Part shown: piece after piece, positions 32,028 through 45,546 of the stretch
How positions within the stretch are numbered: the stretch's first letter is position 1
Layout of the letters: each line of letters opens with the position of its first letter
Assembly (NCBI GenBank): GCA_022393335.1
Contig: JAJEKB010022010.1
Span: forward strand, 89,999 to 153,998
Length of the DNA: 64,000 bases
Direction: 5' to 3'
From: Macrotrachela quadricornifera
Lineage: Eukaryota; Rotifera; Eurotatoria; Philodinida; Philodinidae
Translations under genes and position numbers: made by a program
The notes under the pieces: generated by a model
What the model was told of the DNA's origin: nothing
Seen by the model: the letters and a program-made list of their open reading frames with translations, nothing else
The model's database searches: none

Positions 32028-35000
32028 CTGTTTAATGAAGGAGGAAAAATGAATGTTTCTTATCTACAATAAATACACATCACTCATCTAGTTGACAAAC
32101 GTTGAAATTGTGTTGTGTGGTTATAGTTGCGTTGAGAATGGCTGCTGTAGACAACTTTTTCAAAAACATATCGAGTTAATACTGTGGACAATTCTACAAA
32201 ATTATTGAAACATCTAACATCTTTTTCATTCATCATCTCTCTCAGAAAGTAAAACCTAGACAATCTTGTATTATCTGTGGGAATAAACTATCTTGCTCTG
32301 CTCTCCGTACTTCACGTGCAGAAATGTAATGGAAAAAACCGAAAAACGTTAGAATATTAACTGCTATCAAATTTACTAGTGTACTCAAAATCAGTCTTAT
32401 TTTTACGCATGTATTACGTTCAATTTCAGATACTCAAGTCAATAGAGCGTAAAAAAACTGCATTGGAATGCGTGCCTAATTTTTGGACGTTGTTTGGTTT
32501 TTGCACTGCACTAGCAAATAAGGACATTCAAAAATTTTCTATTGATAATTGTGAATAGTTCAAAAGTCTCTACAGATTCTATATGATTGCTCATTCTAAT
32601 TCTACAAATACGAGGTGATCTAGACGATTTATTTCTGAAGAATTTCAAATCCTACAAAAATACTGCATGAACAGAGAAGTTTCTAAGGCTTTCATTTACC
32701 GGTTGAGTTGCTAAAGTCATTTTCAGACAGCTTCTCAATAAAATTACAGGCAACTTCGGGTGATGTAGGAATCAAAAGTTATGGACTCTTCTTTTGGCAC
32801 CATATAGAAGCGTATTTTTAATAAAAAAAGATTCTATGTTAACCACACAAAATTGAGGTCGCATAGAATTGAACTAAAACATTTTCTGCAGAACAGTAAA
32901 TATTAATAGAAGTATTGTTTCAATTTTATAACTTGTCGATTGTAATAATCTGATCAAATTCTAATCATTGGATATTTCCATAGTAAAGCTCTAACGAGTT
33001 TATTGAGGATCGAACGCTGATTTTTTTTGGCCCATTGACATTTTCTAAAACTATTGTAGTTTGAGAATTATTAAAATTGTAAGGTAAATACTCAAAATGT
33101 GATGATAAAAAAAAATTTCAACTTAATTGTTTCCTTGATTATTTGCTACCATCCTGTGTATTACATTTAACAGGGCGTTCAACAGGATATATGAATATAT
33201 TAAGATCAAATCCTCTATATTTTCTGTTAGAGAAGCCTAATTCTAAATTTTTTCGTCGAAAGTTTGAAGAAAAAACTTCTGAAAAATCAACATGGCTCAG
33301 TATGATAACCTGATAGGTTTCCTACGGCAACTTTTTATGTTGCATAAATGCTGGACAACCTCTAAATATCCTGAAGTCTCGCGCATCCTACCAATAGATC
33401 GCATACCGACTAATCATCAAGTCGAATCATCGCTAAAAAATTTGCTGATGAAACTGACGGAAGAGATGGGTTCTTTGATAGAAATTCAGTTTTTCAACTT
33501 TTTAGTCTCTCTTCTATCGTACCACCTATACATCATATCCAGAATTTTTGAAAATAGAAGAAAAATATCTATGGGCAAAGTTTCAACTCATTATCTATTG
33601 ATTTCGTTGATTGTGATAAGTTAGGATATTTTGACACTGTTGGAATAGTAATTACTACGCCGAATTATTTATATGTTTGAAACAGCGAACGTAAGAAAAA
33701 CTGCATATGTGTTGATTGCGGCACCATCTTCAAAGTATTGCAGAACATTCTAATCTTGCATTCACATAGTTGTCCAATCTACTATCTTTGTGATAAAATT
33801 CATAGATATCATTAATCAAACAGCTGTAGGATATATATGCTACATTCTATCTAGGATAACATCACAACAAATGAGAAAAGCTACTCTGTAGACGCAAAGC
33901 TACATTCGAAGAAACCTTCATCCTTGAGTTAAAACTACTTTATTGATTTTCGACATCGGAGCAGAAATTCACGTAATATTTGAACACTATTATTTGGATC
34001 AAATGTTTTAAGATAGAATATATATATCAGGACGTTGAGAGATTTCTGAACATTTTTCTTAACCATATAAACGGTTTTCTCCAGATGATATATTTGGAAG
34101 AACTGTTCTCATATCATACGCTTTAAGAAATTAACCTTTTATGTTGGAAACGTAACAATTGACATTTAACAATTAACTTCTCATATGGTTGACACTCTAT
34201 TAACCGACCTTAATTCAAGAAGAAAGACTTCTTCGAATATATCTTTTTGAAGTCCTTTGTTGTAGCTGATCAAAGCGAACTTGTAAACAAAATCTTTTAG
34301 TTTGAAAGTCATTGGACTTCTGAAATCCTCCTCTGATAAGTATTTGAATATAATATCGTAATCAGTATCAATGCTAATAAAAATCCAAATTCGAGAGTAG
34401 CTTTCCTAAGATCTAGTGTATGTGATACAAAGCCTAAGTTTATCGCCATCTTTGTGTCGTGTTTATACAGAGATACAAAAAAAAGTTAGGTACCAAGACT
34501 TGAAACATTGAATGACTATGAGCAACACATGTAAATTCATCCAGTCATTCTCATGTTAACTATCTTCTCTATGGATGACTCGTCGTGTAGCGGTCTTATA
34601 CTACTGTTTTACGTACATTTATGTAAACGAGGTAGCCATTCACTGGTCCTTAGTCTTATAGTTAATGTATCACTGCTACTTGTTTCTTTCATTATAATAA
34701 GTTTTTGTCTCAGATAAAATCATTTTGGTTTTTTCTATTCACTTCATTCGAGTGCTGTCAAAGGTTCAGCAAACATCCCAAAACTATAAGGCCTACTGTT
34801 ATAAAATGAAACGAAAGGCATATTCGTTTACGAAGAAATATTCAAGGACAAAAAAAAATGGTTATTCATACTCGAATGTTGACTGAAGTGTTGTGGACGC
34901 TGTTATTTGCACACATCACACTATTCTCTCTCAACAGTCTCTATTATTTGTCGGCAAAAAAGAACGACAAATGCCTACTTCATCCTATCTGTGCGTCTAC

Positions 35001-35689
35001 AAAACAGAACGAAAAATTTCACAACATAAAGCAGAATAATGTATATTTTCGTAGTTCGAAACGACTACTTAATATGATGTTAGTATTGCTTCCAAATGTT
35101 GAAAACTGACTTGCTATATGTATTCGGATTATGCAGTCGATGAATAAACAGATTGAACGAAGGTCCAATCTTTAGAAAGCTGAAGCTACAATATTGCATC
35201 AGCTACTCTTTCTAACTAATCTGGCCTCACATCGAGTACTAATCTATCTGATTCTAATTGTTTGAACACTTCAATCGATCGAGTTTTCTCGTTCTAAAAA
35301 CTGATCTAAGTATGATGACTTTTTTTTCTGATAGAACGTGTTGATAGCAAGCTTCATGGGTTCAGCAAAATAAAAAACAATGTTTTCCAACTCTCTCCTT
35401 CATCACGGACCGGCACGAGGTAGGGATTAATTGCTATGGTTTGCAATCGTTCTACCTTATCTAAAGCTTTGTTATAAACATATATCTATGAAACCAGAGT
35501 AATAATAGTTTAAAAATTGAACAGAAAAACAGATTCCAGCTCATACGGATATGTGAGTTCTACATTGTAACTCGAAAGAAGCTGTGCTGGCAAGCTTTTT
35601 TTATAACTATCAAGTTTGTTTGGTCAGATTATATATGCTTATACGCTTGTCACGAGTGCAGATCTGTAGGTCCCTTCAGTCTCAAAACG
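32028..35689. other. 3.7-kb gene-poor region with possible coding debris
   Basis: Near 33150-33270 one plus frame reads GRSTGYMNILRSNPLYFLLE and then KFFRRKFEEKTSEKS. Near 33600 another reads FVDCDKLGYFDTVGIVITTP. These look like pieces of one dead gene in shifting frames, family unknown. A small frame at 34858-35109 with a hydrophobic start is not supported further. The rest is AT-rich spacer. Confidence 0.3.
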
Positions 35690-36480
35690 CTTCGATCCTT
35701 GAGAAAGCCTAAAAGGATCCTGTCTGAAATCGTAACAATTTCTGTTTCCAGGATCTCTTAATGTTATATAGAATCCCAATAGGACTTAGAAGTAAATCCA
35801 ACGAGGATCTTGGTAAGAGAATGACAAGATTAGTCATAATCCTAAATCGACTGATCCTGTCAAGACTCACATATGATCCCGCTTGGAACTGTTCAAAAAT
35901 GAACAATTCTATAGCTAGTAAGACGATACTAATCCTAATCATGATCTTAATAAGAAATCATAAAGATTCGGTCAGGATCTTTGCGCGTTACTATTTACAG
36001 TACTTAATGCTATTTATCACTTAAAAATACTTCAAGTGTCATAAAATGTAAAATTTCCTGCCAAGATTGATTCAAAATTTCTTCAAGATTCTGATTAGTT
36101 TTTCTTTGAATTGAAAATTCAAGATCTTCTCACGTTTTACTCTAGATTCTTGTCAAGCTCTACTTAGATTTTACTGAAGAACCGTTGAGGATCTTGTTCC
36201 GATTTCAATTTATGCTTGTTGTGTTGGTCTTTCCTGGACTTTTTCAGAAGCCTATGAGAATCTGTTTAAAAGTCATCGTTTTGAATCCTCATTGAAAGTG
36301 TAAGTATAATCAAGATCCTGAGGAGAGAATACAAGGAATTACTTAAGATCTTTGTAGAGTTGTATTTAAAGTGTTTTCAGGGTCATGCGAAAAATTCGTA
36401 AAAAATGCTTCATTGATATTTTATTTACTTCTTGATCAGAAGCTATCCAAGATCTGTACGTTTAAAAATCAGAACAGAAT
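35690..36480. repeat. AAGATC/GGATCCTG-rich dispersed repeat, second block
   Basis: Dense diverged words (AAAGGATCCTGTC, GAGGATCTTGGTAAGAG, TGATCCTGTCAAGACT, CAAGATCTTCTC, CAAGATCCTGAGGAG) match the vocabulary of 16530-17740 and the blocks at 38.4 and 42.1 kb. No coding sequence. Confidence 0.5.
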
Positions 36481-37287
36481 TTCAGTAATACAATCTAATA
36501 AAGCCTCAATAGTGGCATATTCGATGATTCCTCTAGATTTTATTAGGATTTGTTTAAAGCACGATGGAATTCTAAGCATTGAAACGAATCTGCTATTATT
36601 TTTATTCTGATCATGATTAAAATTTACAGCTAAACAAATAGATAAACACTGACAAGTTCTTAAAAATTTTCTCTAAAGATGTTTTCAAAATATATATTCA
36701 ATATTAAAATAGACCTGACATTCTAGGCATATCATTAATGATTTGCTCTATTTTATGTTGAAGAAAACTTGAAAAATTACGAAATTAGAGAGTTCTTATC
36801 TATTGATTTATTGTACAAATTTTTAAATGAAATATTTTTTATTCTAGAACAAAATTTTGCGATTGTAACTACAGTAAAATCTCCTTATGTGGATATCTTC
36901 TGCTCCACCCGATCTGTTTTTGCTATAAATGAATGTCTTGAACATGAATACCTTCGTATTTTGGACTGAGAACATTTTTTTCTACTTCCGTCCATAGTAA
37001 ATAACTTCTCGTAGATGGACATTTATTCATGTTCATTATACTTGCTTTATCCAGCTCAAGTTGTCCATGTATAGGACCTTCGATTTTATTAGTATACCCA
37101 GGTCGATGATTACGGACTCCGTATACGATCGTACCTTTCCTGTAACCGATTGGAAACATTTGTATATCGATGTAAAATGGTAGGTGGCTAAGGACGAATC
37201 AATTCCCAAATTCGCAGCAGTAGAGGATATCCCACAAGACCCGCGATGCGACAAAATTCGTTCATATAAATATAAAAATAATGTCTA
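36481..37287. other. Intergenic
   Basis: AT-rich; open frames here (36769-36969, 36923-37254 minus) lack any recognisable protein signal. Confidence 0.35.
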
Positions 37288-37418
37288 ACTAAAATATATT
37301 TATATCAGCTTTAAGTATTTGTCTTGTTCTATCAAATGATACATTTTTAGTTCAAAAAAATATATTATTTGATAAACCAACACGAGTACTTAAAGCTGAC
37401 ATAGATATATTTTGGTTT
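37288..37418. repeat. 131-bp hairpin (imperfect palindrome)
   Basis: The arms of about 55 nt pair as CAGCTTTAAGTATTTGTCTT with GTACTTAAAGCTGA (inverted), plus ATATATTTATAT/ATAGATATATTTTGG outside and ATCAAATGATA/ATTTGATAAACC inside, leaving a loop of about 25 nt. Either a MITE or a structured RNA precursor; nothing distinguishes the two. Confidence 0.6.
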
Positions 37419-39045
37419 CATATTGCTCTTTATATTCTTATGAACTGATTTTGCTGCACCTCAGAATTTATGAAACACCTTCTACTCCGATCCAGTGCAC
37501 ACATATCCATCCCAATACTTGCGTTTCCATTCACATTCACACCCTCACTTATCTAAAGATACTCACTGTTCGATTTGATTTCAGCCAAAGATTGACTATA
37601 AAATAAATAAATAAAAAAGATTTAATTAAAACACTTACGTTTCATAATTAAATAACAATCATAATCTAAAATAAGAAAAAAAGAAAAATTCTAAAATACT
37701 TACTGTTCATTGAACGTGCACTAACGTTCTTTCGCAAGAATTTTATACAGGTGAATATACGGCGTCGTATACGATAATACACGATAGTAAACGGTCGTTT
37801 ACGAGGGTGCCGCTTCGACCTGGGATGACAAGCACGCTGTATAGATAGAGAATCGATATAGAATGTCAATGGACGAAATAAAGAAATCAGACAGAATAGA
37901 ATAACTGAGTAAAAGAAAACAAACACAGAATATACAAATAAGAAATAGGCGAAAATAAAAATAAATGAAATAGATTAAATGCAGCGTAATAAAAAAGGAA
38001 TTGATCATTGTTTTATTTATTTATGAAACGAAGTTTAAAGTTTTATCAATAAAATATCATACAAAATATCTCCAAAACGTCTTTCGTTGAATAATAGTAT
38101 CGAAAACGGCAGTTTCATTTGCTCCAATAACTGCAAAAATGAATACTACGGAAAATTTTGAAAACCTCTTCAATTTTCATTTATTTGTAAAAAAAAATCG
38201 AGAAAATATATTTTAAGTTAGAATAAAGTTAAACATAATAGAATAGAATTTGTTCAATTGTAATGAATATTTTACATAATATATGTTGTTGTAAAATTTT
38301 TTTTCAAAATAATTATGTTAATAAAAAAATTTTCATATAAGTTAAGCTCTCAGATAAAAATGAAGATATTACAGCTTGAATCTGTATCTATTAATATGAC
38401 ACATCCAGTCGAGTAGCTGATCGGTATGTAAACTGAAGATCTACAGATCAAAACTTGATGTGTTCACTTCTTTTCTGTTCTCTTCAGACTGTACTGAAAG
38501 GATCCTGCCAAGAAACCTAGATAAGATTTGACCAGAGAACATGATAATATTCTAGATATAACCTGTTGAGATTGTGAAAAATATATTAGGAATTTTTCTT
38601 TGGGAATCATTTAAATCCTGACAAGATCCTTCTAAGATCTTGTTTGAATCTCGCGCAAATCTGGAAAGTTTCTTAGTTATACATTTTTATCATTCAAGGT
38701 TTCCTAACCAGGCCTCTGAGTTTAAATCCATTGGTAAACTGTTTAGGATCTTGAAGCTTTACGGCTACACACTTTGTTCAAGATTTCATCGTTTCATCAG
38801 AAAAAATAGTGAATCCTTGCCGGATCTATAAAGGATCTAAAAAAGAAACATAAAAAATTTTCTCTAGAGATTGCTCTACTTCGCATATGCTTATAAAGAG
38901 AAATCTCCGAATGATCGTTGTTATAATTATTGGAAGAAATATTTTCTGATGGACTGAAAAAACTCTCTGCTTGTATAAATATTTTATTCGTTAAAAAGAT
39001 GAGTTAAAAAATCAAGTTGAAAATGTTTTTAAACTATTTCTAACA
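37419..39045. other. Intergenic, includes third AGATC-type repeat block
   Basis: From 38397 to 38860 the sequence belongs to the AAGATC family. Its leading 100 bp (ACACATCCAGTCGAGTAGCT onward) is a diverged direct copy of 42055-42160. Elsewhere AT-rich and empty. Confidence 0.4.
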
Positions 39046-40182
39046 CTATAATTGTGCTCTGGCATCGGCGATCTGCTGTGTGAGCTGCTCATACTTCTCG
39101 TAGCTGACCACTTTCTTTTTCCACTCTTCGGGAATCTGTTTCGCCCCTGTCAATGCACCCACACACCCTCCCACAAATAGGATACGGCTGCAGTTATCGC
39201 CTGTTGAAACAATGGCACGTTGAATCAGCGACTTGTAGTCATTGCTTTGCTGGCATGTGCGAATAAAGTAAGCGGATAGATCGAAACTATCAGGCAGATG
39301 ACAGCTGTTTCCCAAACTAAAAATAGCCGAACTATCCTCGACAGTGAGGATCTTGATAAGGTTGTGTAGAAGATTATCTTCATTTACATCGTCAATGCGC
39401 TGTAATGTTTTGGCGAAGAGTTTATCATCTTTCGCGAGATCTTGCATGATCTGCTCGATAGTTTGATTCTTGTCAGCCAAGAGAATTCGTTCTAGTAATC
39501 GTGCTGCAGTTAATCCATAGTCCAATGCAATCTTATCCGTTTGCTGTACACGAATGCACTGTTCGGCGATCTTCAAGTAATCGGGATGACCGGCATAGAG
39601 ACACGCGAGAGCTGGTAATTTGCAGAAGCAGTTTGCTTGATCATCATCCGCTGTCGGTTGACCATCAGATTCGATGAAATGACGGATCGACTTGTTACGA
39701 TAGCCAACAGGTCGATCGTTTCCTGTCAAAAGTATGTATAACAGAACAGTTCTATTCGAATAGGAATATAAACTTACCAACTTTCTCGTATTTCGCGTTA
39801 GAGAAGAACTCCTTCAACTTCTGCTTATAATCTTGCTCATCATACTTCTTTTTATCAGCTAGAGAGGTGAGCAAGACATATGCTTCTTCGCCGTAGGTGG
39901 AGTTGCCCCCGACTACGCCGTTGTAGTACTTGGAGGCAAAGGGCTCATGAAATTCAGGTTCCTTCGAATGCTTGGCGATGTTTTTCTGCACCTCCGTTGC
40001 GTCGTAAACTGGAGTTGAGATAAGAAATGCACGTGTTTTGAAATAATACATACACTACTCTAAATGAACGACTTACCCCAGTGAAGTGGAGCTGCAGCAC
40101 AGTCTGCCACCATTGAGCCGAGAATGCATCCTCGAAGACGATCTTCATCGATGTTTTTGTTTACAGTTGCCGAAGAAGACAT
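39046..40182 (-). CDS. ADP-ribosylglycohydrolase superfamily protein, J1-crystallin-like
   Basis: Three exons, 40077-40182, 39778-40008 and 39046-39722, joined in phase (both phase 1) through 68- and 55-nt introns, give 337 residues. The N-terminus (RLRGCILGSMVADCAAAPLHW then VYDA) is the classic DraG/ARH opening. NDRPVGYRNKSIRHF, PTADDDQANCF and LYAGHPDYL follow. The C-terminus reads ISTGDNCSRILFVGG-like (STGDNCSR) and ends near IPEEWKKKV. The canonical ARH metal motifs are altered: TYGEE stands where TDDT is expected, and GDNCSR where GDTDT is usual. This matches, as I recall, the J1-crystallin/selenoprotein-J branch rather than active ARH1/ARH3. So removal of ADP-ribose is possible but not assured. 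Cytosolic; no signal peptide. Confidence 0.85.
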
Positions 40183-40465
40183 GTTCGATTGAATAACTAA
40201 AATGAGAGAGTGACTGAGAGAGAAAGAGAGGTTTAGGTGATGGGTGTCTGGTGATTACGCACGTTCGAATACAGAAAGGACTAGAACTGGAAAAGAAATC
40301 GAAATTATTTTTATACAACAGATTACGTCCTAAATTTCGGCTCACTGTGGACAAAAAAACACTCAACATTCTTTATATTTCAATATTTTATGAAACATCA
40401 AGAGTGATAAAACAAAAAAAGGCAGTTACGAGAGTGAGATGACGAAACAAAAAAAAAAGATTTCT
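40183..40465. other. 5' flank of the ADP-ribosylglycohydrolase-like gene
   Basis: Pyrimidine/purine-rich on the minus strand (GAGAGAGAAAGAGAG on the plus strand at about 40207-40230). No promoter motif that I would assert. Confidence 0.35.
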
Positions 40466-40790
40466 TTTCTACTGTTTGTAATAGTATGGTTATAATTCGA
40501 AGTGGATGCGTTATCGTTATTTTCTTTTCTTTTCTTTTCTTTTCTTCCTTTCTTACTATTGCGAAGTGGTAGGATGCATGCATCGCCGTTATATTTTTAT
40601 CGTCTTTTTTTCTTACTGTTTGAACCTCTAGGATGATTACATTGCCGTCATATTCCTTTTTTTTCTTTCTTACTATTGCGAAGTAGTAGGATACATGTAT
40701 TGCCGTCATTTTCTTTTCTTTTTTCTTTCTTATCGTTAGAAGCGCTAGGATAGTTATATTGGCGTCTGTTTCTTCTGTTGTGTCACAACA
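40466..40790. repeat. Minisatellite, about five 57-60-bp units
   Basis: The unit TTACTATTGCGAAGTGGTAG plus GATGCATGCATCGCCGT plus a TTTTCTTTTC pyrimidine tract recurs with starts near 40466, 40553, 40613, 40670 and 40730. The units are diverged, and the second and fourth are the most alike. It lies about 300 bp upstream of the minus-strand ADP-ribosylglycohydrolase start, so it may be in its promoter. An open minus-strand frame across it is a by-product of the repetition. Confidence 0.8.
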
Positions 40791-43700
40791 CGTGTTCTAC
40801 GTTTACATATTTTCTTTCTCTCGGTTAGTGATTTCGATTACTCATATCAGTACATCGAAATATCCTAATATTTATATCATGAATACACCTTCAAAAATAA
40901 TCGGACGCGGGTTAAGATCTCCTACACAAGATTTGGTGAGGGGGAGTAACTTTAGAAAAATTATAAACATCACTAAAATCATACCATCATAGCGAAATCG
41001 CTCGAGAGCGGTAGTGTTTAATACGAGATTTCAGTATCTTGAGAATGAATGTGAATCAAACTATCACAATCATGATTTCATCCGAATTAAAGAGATTATC
41101 AGGTGGCTTTTAACAACCTGCACATTAGTAAAGATTGTCATTAGTTTGTTATTACTAGACTGTTACATCGTCTGATGATTTGTTTATGGTTTCCGCACGT
41201 GGATGTTTTGAAGTTCGTTGATTATAATAACATGTAATAGCATTCATATATCTAGTCTTCATATATAAGTAAAATATTCAATATGAGGTGAAATAGAATC
41301 AGACCATATATTTACTTAAAAAACATTAAAAGTTGTTTGATGAATATATTGAAATAATATAAAAGTAGAAGGTGAAATTTGTTTCTGTTAATAAAACTTG
41401 ATAAATGAGTTATTTTTTCTCGAATAGATGGTAGTTTGTTATCTGCAGAATTCTATCAGGATTTAGTACCTAGTCTATATCGGAACCTGATTAAAATCAC
41501 ATAGTAGAGAAGAATACTACTAAGAATATAAAAAGAATATTACTAAGAATCCTGCGTGAAACTGCTGAAGAACAGATATTTCAGTCCGTTAAAAAGAATA
41601 TCAGTATGACCAAGATCTAGATAAGTAAAATATGAATAACAAAAAAAATTATTTTTCAAATTGGAAGTGTGTGTTTTGTACGAACTACAACAAAATTCTT
41701 AGAACTAAATGATTTATTAGTATCTTTATCTCGAACTCCATTTGGTTTTCTTTTCCCAATTGTTTAATCTTATCAAGACAAAAAAATTTGACTAAATAGA
41801 TAGTTTGAGTCAGTAATGAATTTGTTAGTAAGACTGGTTGCAGTTTTAATTATGCACAAAAAAAAAATTCAAAATATTTTTCAAAATCAAATCAAAACAA
41901 AAAATATTAACATTTCACTAACTAGAACTTAAATTTAAGATAATATTGTATTTTTAAAATATTTTACGTATAATTTATATTCACGTAAGATTTCAATAAA
42001 AGCTGACATTGATGTTAAGAAAAAAGATATTGAACATTGGTGTAATATAGAATGATATGGCATATCCACTTGGGTGAGCTGATTATAGTATATAAACTGG
42101 AAAACTAGAGATCGACACTCTATGTGTTCATATTTCTTCTGTTCTATTTAGAAAATTCTGTAAAGATCCTGAGGTAATATTCGATAACATCTTCGAAAAA
42201 CTTAGTTAATTTCGGAAAGATCTGAGCAAAAATCTTTTTTTTCCAATTTTAACTTATTGAAATTCTGACAGGATCCTACCGAATAGGCACCTAATACTCT
42301 ACAGAAGCATACTTTCAAATATTCATTGGGACTTACTGCACCTGCTAAGTTAAGCTGAATCAACAAATTATCGACCCGTATCATAAAATGAATTTTTTGA
42401 GTCTTCTTCAATTGCAACATTGAGTATGACATATACCTGTAACATATAAAAACGTTTATTGGACTGACGCCTATCGAATAGTGCAAACAGCAAGTTTCTA
42501 ACATGACTTTATGCCGAGATATCTTGATTTTTAGTACATTAAAATAGATCTAATCCTACAGCCAATGAAAATATGAAAAAACGCTTTGCACCATCGTAAC
42601 TAGTGTATAAAGTTCTATTGATCACGATATATCCCATCGAAATCGGCTATTAATACTTAGATATGTTTCCTCGATAGAGATATTGCAGAACGAAAATGAC
42701 TTACAATTTAAGTTCGTAATTTACATACATAAATAAATGTCTACCAACTGTTGATTTTTTCGTGAGTGATATTAACAAACTTTGAAGTGACTTATTTCAA
42801 AAATTCAGCAGCAAGAATGAGTGGAATCCTCAGAGATGCCAAATATCATATTTCACAGGCATCTGATAGGCTAATTCTATGCCAGAAAATTTTTTGTTGG
42901 TCTGAAAAATAAATTTGTTCCTTTCATGATTAGCTCTCATATGTTGCAGCCTTTGTAAAAGGAAATGACTTTGCTTCAGGTTCTACATCAACAAAGTTAT
43001 TTGTGCGTATGAAAAAGAACACTACAACAAGATTCAGTCAACGATTGTTTTTTCTGAGGTATCACATGACTGAAAGTACACAAAAAGTGGAAATAAATTA
43101 CAATTAATAGTGACAAACCCTCGGCCGTAAGTTTGAAGAGAAAGTTTCTCAAAACACTCATAGAACCCTTGAAGAGTTAAGACAAGAGACTTATCGTTTC
43201 AATCTTCATCATACGACCTCACTATTTCATAGAAATGTAAACATTATTTTCGCTCTTGGTTTCAGACATAATTTGAAAGTAATACACAATAAGTCATACT
43301 TGAAAAACAAATATTGTGCTTACGAGCAATAATTGTTCCATCCTTTTGATATTCATCAAACAATTTAAACATGTCCCAGATGTTTTATAAACATTAATGT
43401 TGTTCGCCATCTATGATGACTGCTAATATTTACCACTGATATGGATTACCGCAGTTTCTATTCACAAGAAAAAGTTCAATCATTTTGTTTTAGCTAGATC
43501 TGTTTTAATAGAAAAATGTATTTGCTAGTGAATTTCTTTATTTTTCCGACAACTGCAATTGAACATAGATTAAAAACATTAATTAGCACAAACATTATTG
43601 AAAATCTATAAACAATAATTGATTGAATGTATTGTTCATTATAACTTATCTCATCTTACAAGTGAGATATATAAACAATCTTGTGATTCTACTTAAAAAA

Positions 43701-45546
43701 CCTTTGACTACAATGTCTGTAGGTTCAAATGTGCATTAGAATATAGAGGATATAGACGTACATTATGGTTGAAAATATGTTACAGTGATGATATTTTTAA
43801 AAACATGTTACAATCTTCCAAAATGGGATTGATTTGAACTAGAAGTGTTGCTGCTAATCTATTAGATATGTTAAGCTGTTCAGTGTAACATATATCAACA
43901 TCGAAATTCTGTGCAAATTCACGAAATTTTCAAATTTCTTTCTACAAATGCTGGCTGTAATATTATCAGAGTATGATGCTGCATTTTTAAGTGAATAACT
44001 AACTTAAATTATAATAATTCATTCTACTTTTTCCAAGCAAAAGAAGGATAAAGTGTTCATCTATCAATCTGCAATACATCCTCATATTGTAACACACTAA
44101 AACGTATCAGTGTCCTTTTCTAATAGATTGTTTATGCCATACAAAGAATTCTATCAATACGAAAGTTTTCAAGTCATGACAGTAGAATATCACTTTATTG
44201 CATTGCTATTTACTGACTACTGTAAATGAAAATAATTGTGTGTAAATTGAGTTATTCCTCAATAATCACTTGAATCTTAAAATTTTTGAAACGAGTCCAT
44301 CTTTTTCTACCAGAGACTAATTTTGAATACATTGCGTGCAAGGTCAATAAAAAAAAGGCTAATATCTATTTGAGCAATCAAAAAAATCGAGATAAGTAAT
44401 AATTTTTGAGCAGTTTTATATGATTAAATGAACAATAATTTTTTCAGTAAATAGGAGTAATAATTTCCTATGTGAGCAGTAAATAAAAGACAAAGAACAA
44501 CATTTATATTCACAATTGGAAATAAAAAAAAAAGAAGAATAAGAAATAAATTATATCATTGTTCAAACAATGCTTTCTTTCCTTTGCATGGTTAGTTGTA
44601 TAAATGACCATCTTTAGTTGTATACATAGTAACACATTCATTTTCAACATAATATAAAACATGAATACTAGCTGAACATTGTTTTCCACATCGTTTCACC
44701 TGGTTGCATCTGTAGTAAATTCGCTTTCCTTTACTTGTTACATTTGATTGAGTTATGCTGTATGTTCGTTAATTTTTTATTTGGTTCATAACACATTCTC
44801 TATTATTCAGGGTGGTTCACAAGTCCCTCAACATGAAGAGTATAGGACTTCTGGACCATCCTGTTGTATGTGCATATTGGATTCCATTTGCTTCTGTTTT
44901 ATTTTTTTCGGTCTTATTTTGTAAATGGTCACAGTATAAATCGAGAGCAAATGCGAGAGAAAAATAAAAAAGGATTTGGAAATTGATATAAAACACGAAG
45001 GACAAAGCCCACATAAATATAAAGAGCCGAGAACAGTTGGAGAATTCCAACAGATGGAAGAAAAGAGAGACAAAAAATCCATATTCCCCTTGCTATGTAA
45101 CATTCACCTTTAGTTTAAATAAATTACAGTTTAATTATTGCTCATTCGTATTATTTTTTTGCTCAAATAAATTTTAGTCATAAAAAAAAATGATAAAAAG
45201 TAGTTAAAACTTTATAGATTCATCTTAATCAAGTTTTCTTGTTAGAAAAAACCAATATACTTTTAATCGATGAAAAGATTTAATGAGAAATCATCTGTTT
45301 CGATTTTTAATATCCTTAGTACATATGATTATTCGAAATGACTTGTTGCTTTTTAATGTGTATGACACATGATGAATAACGTCGTCAATAGCATGTCTTT
45401 TTTTTTCATGACTCATATTGCAGGAGAACAGAAAGAATTGCGCAAGTCATATGAGGAAGAATGCAATTATTTATCAAACTCGCATCACAGGCAAAGAAAG
45501 GTATAAATTAAAACGAAAAAAATACGTCATTAATGGTCTTATAATC
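40791..45546. other. 4.7-kb gene-poor region with repeat block
   Basis: At 42055-42310 lies another AAGATC-type repeat (copy of 38397 onward). I see no gene in the rest. Open frames at 42202-42504 (minus) and 44817-45103 (minus) have no family resemblance. A likely 5' untranslated exon of the oxygenase gene begins after TATTGCAG at 45420. Confidence 0.35.
42055..42310. repeat. Copy of the dispersed repeat also at 38397
   Basis: CATATCCACTTGGGTGAGCT, TAAACTGGAAAACTAGAGATC and TATGTGTTCATATTTCTTCT align in order with the 38397-38500 copy, and both then run into AAGATCCTG words. Confidence 0.5.

Noticed and set aside
32100..32250. 50-codon frame (ATG ATG AAT start) as exon 1 of the steroid-reductase-like gene, minus strand
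   Set aside because: It can be joined in phase only through a poor GTCAAC donor, so it is not included in the gene model.
34858..35109. 83-codon frame with a hydrophobic N-terminus, possible small secreted protein
   Set aside because: No splice, homology or compositional support; such frames are expected in AT-rich spacer.
40398..40709. Minus-strand 103-codon frame with internally repeated peptide
   Set aside because: The repetition comes from the 60-bp minisatellite; there is no independent coding evidence.
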